Origin: Owenia fusiformis
Taxonomy: Eukaryota; Annelida; Polychaeta; Sabellida; Oweniidae
DNA: 35,500 nt
Assembly: GCA_903813345.2 (NCBI GenBank)
Contig: CAIIXF020000012.1
Span: 498,001-533,500 of the forward strand
Direction: 5' to 3'
In this document: positions 30,565 through 35,500 of the stretch, piece after piece
How the letters are laid out: the number at the start of each line of letters is the position of its first letter
Numbering within the stretch: the stretch's first letter is position 1
Notes under the pieces: model-generated
Databases searched by the model: none
What the model was told of the DNA's origin: nothing
The model's input: the letters and a program-made list of their open reading frames with translations, nothing else
Program-made: the position numbers and the translations under genes

Positions 30565-32232
30565 TATACGGACAACGTGTAAACAGACATGCATTGTATG
30601 TATACGGGAAACAGGCAAACAGACTTGCATTGTATGTATACGGGAAGCATGCAAACAGACTTGCATTGTATGTATACGGACAACATGTAAACAGACATGC
30701 ATTGTATGTATACGGACAACATGTAAACAGACTTGCATTGTATGTATACGGACGACATGTAAACAGACATGCATTGTATGTATACGGGAAACATGCAAAC
30801 AGACTTGCATTGTATGTATACGGGAAGCATGCAAACAGACTTGCATTGTATGTATACGGACAACATGTAAACAGACATGCATTGTATGTATACAGGCAAC
30901 ATGCAAACAGACTTGCATTGTATGTATACGGGAAACATGTAAACAGACATGCATTGTATGTATACGGACAACATGTAAACAGACATGCATTGTATGTATA
31001 CGGACGACATGTAAACAGACATGCATTGTATGTATACGGACAACATGTAAACAGACATGCATTGTATGTATACGGACAACATGTAAACAGACATGCATTG
31101 TATGTATACGGGAAACATGCAAACAGACTTGCATTGTATGTATACGAGCAACATGTAAACAGACATGCATTGTAAGTATTCGGACGACATGTAAGCAGAC
31201 ATGCAATGTATGTCTACGGACGACATGTAAACAGACATGCATTGTATGTATACGGGCAACATGCAAACAGACTTGCATTGTATGTATACGAGCAACATGT
31301 AAATAGACATGCGTTGTATGTATACGGACAACATGCAAACAGACTTGCATTGTATGTATGCGGGAAACATGTAAACAGACATGCATTGTATGTATAAGGG
31401 CAACATGCAAACAGACTTGCATTGTATGTATACGGGAAACATGTAAACAGACATGCATTGTATGTATACGGGAAACATGTAAACAGACATGCATTGTATG
31501 TATACGGGAAACATGTAAACAGACATGCATTGTATGTATACGGGCGACATGTAAGCAGACATGCATTGTATGTATACACACAACATGTAAGCAGACATGC
31601 ATTGTATGTATATACACAACATGTCAACAGACATGCATTGTATGTATACGGGGAACATGCAAACAGACTTGCATTGTATGTATACGGGAAACATGTAAAC
31701 AGACATGCATTGTATGTATACAGGCAACATGCAAACAGACTTGCATTGTATGTATACGGGAAACATGTAAACAGACATGCATTGTATGTATACGGACGAC
31801 ATGTAAACAGACATGCATTGTATGTATACGGGCAACATGCAAACAGACTTGCATTGTATGTATACGAGCAACATGTAAACAGACATGCATTGTATGTATA
31901 CCGTCAACATAAACAGATATGTATTGTATGTGTATTGGCTACATGTAAACAGACATGCATTGTATGTATACAGACGACATGTAAACAGACATGCATTGTA
32001 TGTATACGGGAAATATGTAAACAGACATGCATTGTATGTATAGAGACAACATGTAAACAGACATGCATTGTATGTATACGGGAAACATGTAAACAGACAT
32101 GCATTGTATGTATACGGACAACATGTAAACAGACATGAATTGTATGTATACGGGAAATATGTAAACAGACATGCATTGTATGTATAGAGACAACATGTAA
32201 ACAGACATGCATTGTATGTATACGGGAAAATG
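30565..32232 (+). repeat. 36-bp minisatellite, about 46 copies
   Basis: The unit is ACGGACAACATGTAAACAGA followed by CATGCATTGTATGTAT, 36 bases with almost no length change. Two main variants alternate: ATGTAAACAGACATGC and ATGCAAACAGACTTGC. Because 36 is divisible by three and five of the six frames lack stops, very long open frames arise on both strands (474 codons minus, 352 codons minus, 238 codons plus). Their translations are pure 12-residue repeats with no start context, splice sites or non-repeat domain. I treat all as by-products. The array ends decay at 31900-32232. Confidence 0.95.
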
Positions 32233-32239
32233 TATATGT

Positions 32240-32690
32240 AAGGTAAACAAGTAGTTTATACATAGATCACACCCACCATAAGGATGTGCTACATTTATTC
32301 AGAATAGTGTCTGTTTCCTATGTTAACGAATATTACACCAGGAATTAAATCTTTCACAAGTATCGGCACCAAAGCAGGCCTCCCAACTGTACAAACATCA
32401 CAAATCGCCGATACTTCTACCAAAATATTACACTTTTTAAGATTTGCTAATGCATGGTACATATCATGTCTTGTTTGAAGTTTGATTTATTTACATCTTG
32501 TATGTTCTTATAGTTTAGAAATTGTTTATAACATATAAGTTAAACAGTAAGTTATTCCATAGATGCTTTTGACATGTAAAAATATATTTTAATCATTTCT
32601 CTGAATTAAGGACACTGCAAATTCAAAATTTCCCTTAACGATGGACACACATATATGGAAACTTAACTACTCCTTATTTCGGACATACCT
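32240..32690. other. No recognisable feature
   Basis: Sequence between the minisatellite and the next transposon-like element. No coding frame or repeat was seen. Confidence 0.4.
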
Positions 32691-32691
32691 A

Positions 32692-33305
32692 CAGGGTGCA
32701 AAACACTTTTTTCAAGACACTACAACTTTTTTTTATTTTTCAGCCTACATACCCCAAATTTTGCAGTTATATAGTGCCAGAGGTTCTTAGTAATAATATA
32801 ATGTAACAAGTCCTTCAACTTGGATTATATTTGATCTAAAAGAGGAGTTCAATTGGTCCGCCGCCCTATTTGAAGATATAATATTTTAGTTTTAGTCGCC
32901 TTGCAGATATAGCAGAATCAATGAAATGTTACCTAATGTTTTTTCAACCTGTCTTAATTGCCAGCTTTAGTTGAGCAATTTTCTAGATTGGGTGCCTTCA
33001 TACCATCTTCCGGAGACCTTCCCATACCCTATACTCACTGAGCTTTGCATCAGGGCTATTAGCTTGGCGATCATCAGGCCGTATCAGTTCAGGAACATTT
33101 AGCAAATTATGCTTATTTCTCATGGCACACCACATGTTTAAGTGAGACGCTGGTGACATATTTTATTCAAGTCAAAGTGTATAATTCATGATCCATGGCT
33201 AGATAACAACCTCAAGTTTCATTTGTTATGCAAATTATGATTATGTATCAAAAATTAAAAAAGTTATAGCATTTTGAAAAAGGTGGCGTTATTTGGCCCA
33301 CCCTG
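32692..33305. mobile_element. ~614-bp TA-flanked element with diverged ~80-bp TIRs
   Basis: The left end is CAGGGTGCAAAACACTTTTT. The right end in reverse complement is CAGGGTGGGCCAAATAACG. Similarity continues inward through CTTTTTTTTATTTTT/CTTTTTTAATTTTT to AAATTTTGCA/ATAATTTGCA. TA lies at 32690-32691 and 33306-33307. The interior has no open frame; on the minus strand it may hold decayed coding sequence, but nothing is recognisable. It shares the CAGGGTG terminus with 22057 and 24118. Confidence 0.65.
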
Positions 33306-33439
33306 TATATGAAGAGTCAATACAACCCTTGACTCTGGACACATAAAGCTAACCAAAGCAGTTTGGCCCAGTTATCTACTCCTGACGTCGTAGACTGGCT
33401 AGTTAACATAAAGCATACTCGACCGTCCCGATAACTACG

Positions 33440-33790
33440 GACACTTATGCAAACTCCATCGTCCCCCTAACTACAAACAAACAAAGAAACTCCACCGTGT
33501 CCTTAACTACAAACACATATAAAAACTCCATTGTCCCCCTAACTACAAACAAACAAAGAAACTCCACCGTGTCCTTAACTACAAACACATATAAAAACTC
33601 CATTGTCCCCCTAACTACAAACAAACAAAGAAACTCCACCGTGTCCTTAACTACAAACACATATAAAAACTCCATCGTCCCCCTAACTACAAACAAATAT
33701 ACAAACTCAACCGCCCCCTACCTTCAAACACATATACAACTAACTACAAATACATTATACAAACGTCACCGTCCCCCTAACTACAAACGT
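33440..33790 (+). repeat. 36/72-bp minisatellite
   Basis: Two 36-base subunits alternate: AACTCCACCGTGTCCTTAAC then TACAAACACATATAAA, and AACTCCATTGTCCCCCTAAC then TACAAACAAACAAAGA. The 72-base dimer repeats almost perfectly from about 33489 to 33680, with degenerate subunits at both edges (about nine or ten subunits in all). Frames on both strands (33445-33696 minus, 33497-33922 plus) are repeat by-products. Confidence 0.9.
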
Positions 33791-34430
33791 GGATATATGT
33801 ATGCACATTTAACACCCACCTCTCTTTATATGACCACAATTGTCGTTCCGTCTGAATACAACAGTGTTTTCTCCTATTTACACATACACAATAAGGTATA
33901 CCATATTTCTACTGAAAAATGACTCTCGTTTTTTCTCAGCTAGAAATCTCATCGTCCGTTTACAAATAATCACTCTAAACTGGGCAATTATCGAATCCTC
34001 TTGACCCAGTGGTCCAACAATTTTCCTTTGAGCGGCTGTTGATATATCAGAAGGTATCTGCGTACAAAGAACGCGCAGATAATCTAGTTAGACTTTCAAA
34101 GATAAGCAACATTTTCCTTATCAAAGGAGTTAAGTAAAAAGTTGTGCACTGACGAAGTTCGGTATCGCCTAACGGGCAACCACTTTGTTTTCTGTCAGTT
34201 CAGTATTGTGACCTCATTCAAAGGTTCACAGGGAGATGACCTAAAACGTCATGTTTGGAGTCAGTATTCGTTGGTCTCACATTCCTCAAGGTCGAAACTG
34301 TCTGACACTGATAAACTCAGACTTGTTTTATTAAAACTTGTTGAACACTGTTAACAGAAATTAATATTTTTTGTATCTAAAATTTTTTAAAGCGTCCTTG
34401 ACAACAAGGTTGCTAAAAGTTCTCTCATTG
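33791..34430. other. No confident feature
   Basis: A 70-codon plus-strand frame (34142-34354) starts MCTDEVRYRLTG and has no recognised domain. It precedes the possible exon at 34443, but no splice donor linking them is evident. Confidence 0.35.
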
Positions 34431-34442
34431 TCATTTCACAGA

Positions 34443-34651
34443 GTAGTTCCCACATTTTCCGCACCCACAATGATGCCAGACCAACATTCTCGAAAACTGT
34501 ATGGTTCAACCCCATATTCCCCAAAGTTGAATGGCTCAACCCACATCTCAAAGAAACACATCGTGGAGGTACGACGGTCAACGAACTTACGGAGCCAACA
34601 AAGAATGCTTTCAAATACGAACTAAAGAAACACACTCATCCCAAGAGTTAA
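34443..34651 (+). CDS. Possible terminal exon of an unknown gene
   Basis: A good splice-acceptor-like stretch (TCTCTCATTGTCATTTCACAG) ends at about 34441. Reading onward in one frame gives about 69 residues ending HTHPKS and a TAA at 34649-34651. It includes WFNPIFPKVEWLNPHLKETH and TEPTKNAFKYELKK. A short internal similarity (ATGGTTCAACCCC and ATGGCTCAACCCA, 33 bases apart) may mean it is repeat-derived. The other plus frame and a minus frame are also open here, so coding status is uncertain. I do not recognise the product. Confidence 0.17.
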
Positions 34652-34678
34652 TTGCTAGATAAAAACAGGTATATAGAG

Positions 34679-34820
34679 ATTATCCTATATGAGGTTCAGG
34701 ATATTGGGATTATCCCGAGGCCAATATAATATATTTGCCCGAGGGCCGCAGGTCCCGAGGGAAAATATATTATATTGACCAAGGGATAATCCCATTATCC
34801 TGAACCGACTATAGGATAAT
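34679..34820. mobile_element. ~142-bp palindromic element
   Basis: ATTATCCTATATGAGGTTCAGGA at the left pairs with TCCTGAACCGACTATAGGATAAT at the right. Inside, GGGATTATCCC, CCAATATAATATATTT and CCCGAGGG match their reversed counterparts around a GCCGCAGG centre. Nearly the whole length can fold into one hairpin. No coding capacity. Confidence 0.75.
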
Positions 34821-34823
34821 ATG

Positions 34824-35110
34824 TTTATCCCATACCAATCTTGGTCATCTGGTTCACATTGTTCAATCGTGGAAATATTTTAGAATATTCATGTCCAGTT
34901 TTGTTTTCTTGGCCGTGGGCGGATTTTTCTCATTACGCGAACGTAACAAATTATGAACAAATATACGAGCGGCGATTATGACGTAGCGGGCAGATATACT
35001 ATATCTGCCCGCTCGGAGCGGGACGTAAAGCTATATCTGCCCGCTGATGAAAATATAAGTTTTTACAAACCGGCTTTATGTACCTGTAACACGTCAAAGT
35101 ATGGGATAAA
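34824..35110. mobile_element. ~287-bp element with TTTATCCCATAC termini and internal GCGGGCAGATATA palindromes
   Basis: The ends TTTATCCCATAC (34824-34835) and GTATGGGATAAA (35099-35110) are perfect 12-base inverted repeats. Inside, AGCGGGCAGATATA (34985) faces TATATCTGCCCGCT twice (about 35000-35013 and 35032-35045), with GCTCGGAGCGGGAC between. It lies only four bases from the palindrome at 34679-34820, so the two may be parts of one composite element. The 62-codon frame across it is not convincing. Confidence 0.55.
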
Positions 35111-35500
35111 AATCATTACGTTATACGAAGAAAACAGATAGTGAAACGAGTGCAAAGATTATATTATTAGAAGAATACAATTCAACTCATTAGCTATCTG
35201 ACACTATAGCTACGTTAACTATGCACACTTTTAGCCTAATACTGGATAAATATAGTTTTTTTGTGGTTAGAGCCTGTTACTCTATGCGATTAGAGTTTCC
35301 ACACATCAATCTGTGAAATCACCTTTATTTTGTTTAACTTGTATGATATCTTGTAACCAATTCTGTTTAGAGCTTTAAATGACCAAACTACTACGGCAGA
35401 TCAACGTCTAGCGTTTAAGTATACTTTTTTCTGTGGCATCATTCTATAGTTAGACTCACTGCTCTTAACTTTCCATTTTATCTTAATTTAGTTCTGTTTA
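35111..35500. other. No recognisable feature
   Basis: AT-rich sequence to the right edge of the window. No coding frame or repeat was seen. Confidence 0.4.

Noticed and set aside
30486-31910. 474-codon minus-strand open frame of 12-residue repeats
   Set aside because: It lies wholly in the 36-bp minisatellite; five of six frames are open for the same reason, and the non-repeat tail has no domain.
1-35500. CRISPR array or bacterial/phage system
   Set aside because: The tandem arrays lack unique spacers of uniform length, no cas-like or bacterial genes occur, and spliced-gene features indicate an animal genome.

Overview
The window looks like a piece of an animal nuclear genome. It is AT-rich, nearly free of long open reading frames, and dense with satellites, inverted-repeat elements and decayed transposons. 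The one convincing host gene is the last coding exon of a two-pore-domain potassium channel (minus strand, 23234-23868), with an intron splitting the first selectivity-filter codon. The repeat style suggests a lophotrochozoan, most likely a mollusc such as a bivalve: a tRNA-derived SINE, a CCGTCCGTCCGT-containing dispersed repeat, CR1/Jockey-group LINE remnants and a TRIM-like fragment. That assignment is inference from general knowledge, not from a search.

Layout. 1-5620: two opposed arrays of a ~365-bp satellite enclosing a ~1.7-kb spacer. The spacer carries a scrap of a decayed protein, and one right-arm copy holds a 257-bp MITE whose empty site is visible in the neighbouring copies. 5620-11510: no recognisable gene, only degenerate repeats, a strongly GT-skewed tract and two hairpin (MITE-like) elements. 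11510-16335: a composite ~4.8-kb foldback element with TIRs of about 430 bp, an array of seven ~347-bp repeats (five forward, two reversed), and GAAGCCGGCTTC palindrome arrays on both sides. 17840-20800: two decayed LINE fragments of one family on the minus strand. 22057-22430: an internally deleted TA-flanked transposon that still encodes the end of a DDE transposase. 23234-23868: the potassium channel exon. 24118-35500: likely intron or upstream flank of the channel gene, holding a MITE, a TRIM-like remnant, a SINE, a 47-bp minisatellite, a third inverted-repeat structure (28887-29951) with long G runs in its loop, a ~1.7-kb 36-bp minisatellite, another TA-flanked element, a second 36/72-bp minisatellite and two palindromic elements.

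There is no operon and no evident functional system linking genes. The most unusual content is structural: three sequence-unrelated large inverted-repeat (foldback) structures in 35 kb, two built from satellite arrays, with symmetric decay or nested palindromes. Most of the long open frames in the 36-bp minisatellite exist because the unit length is a multiple of three, and should not be read as genes.
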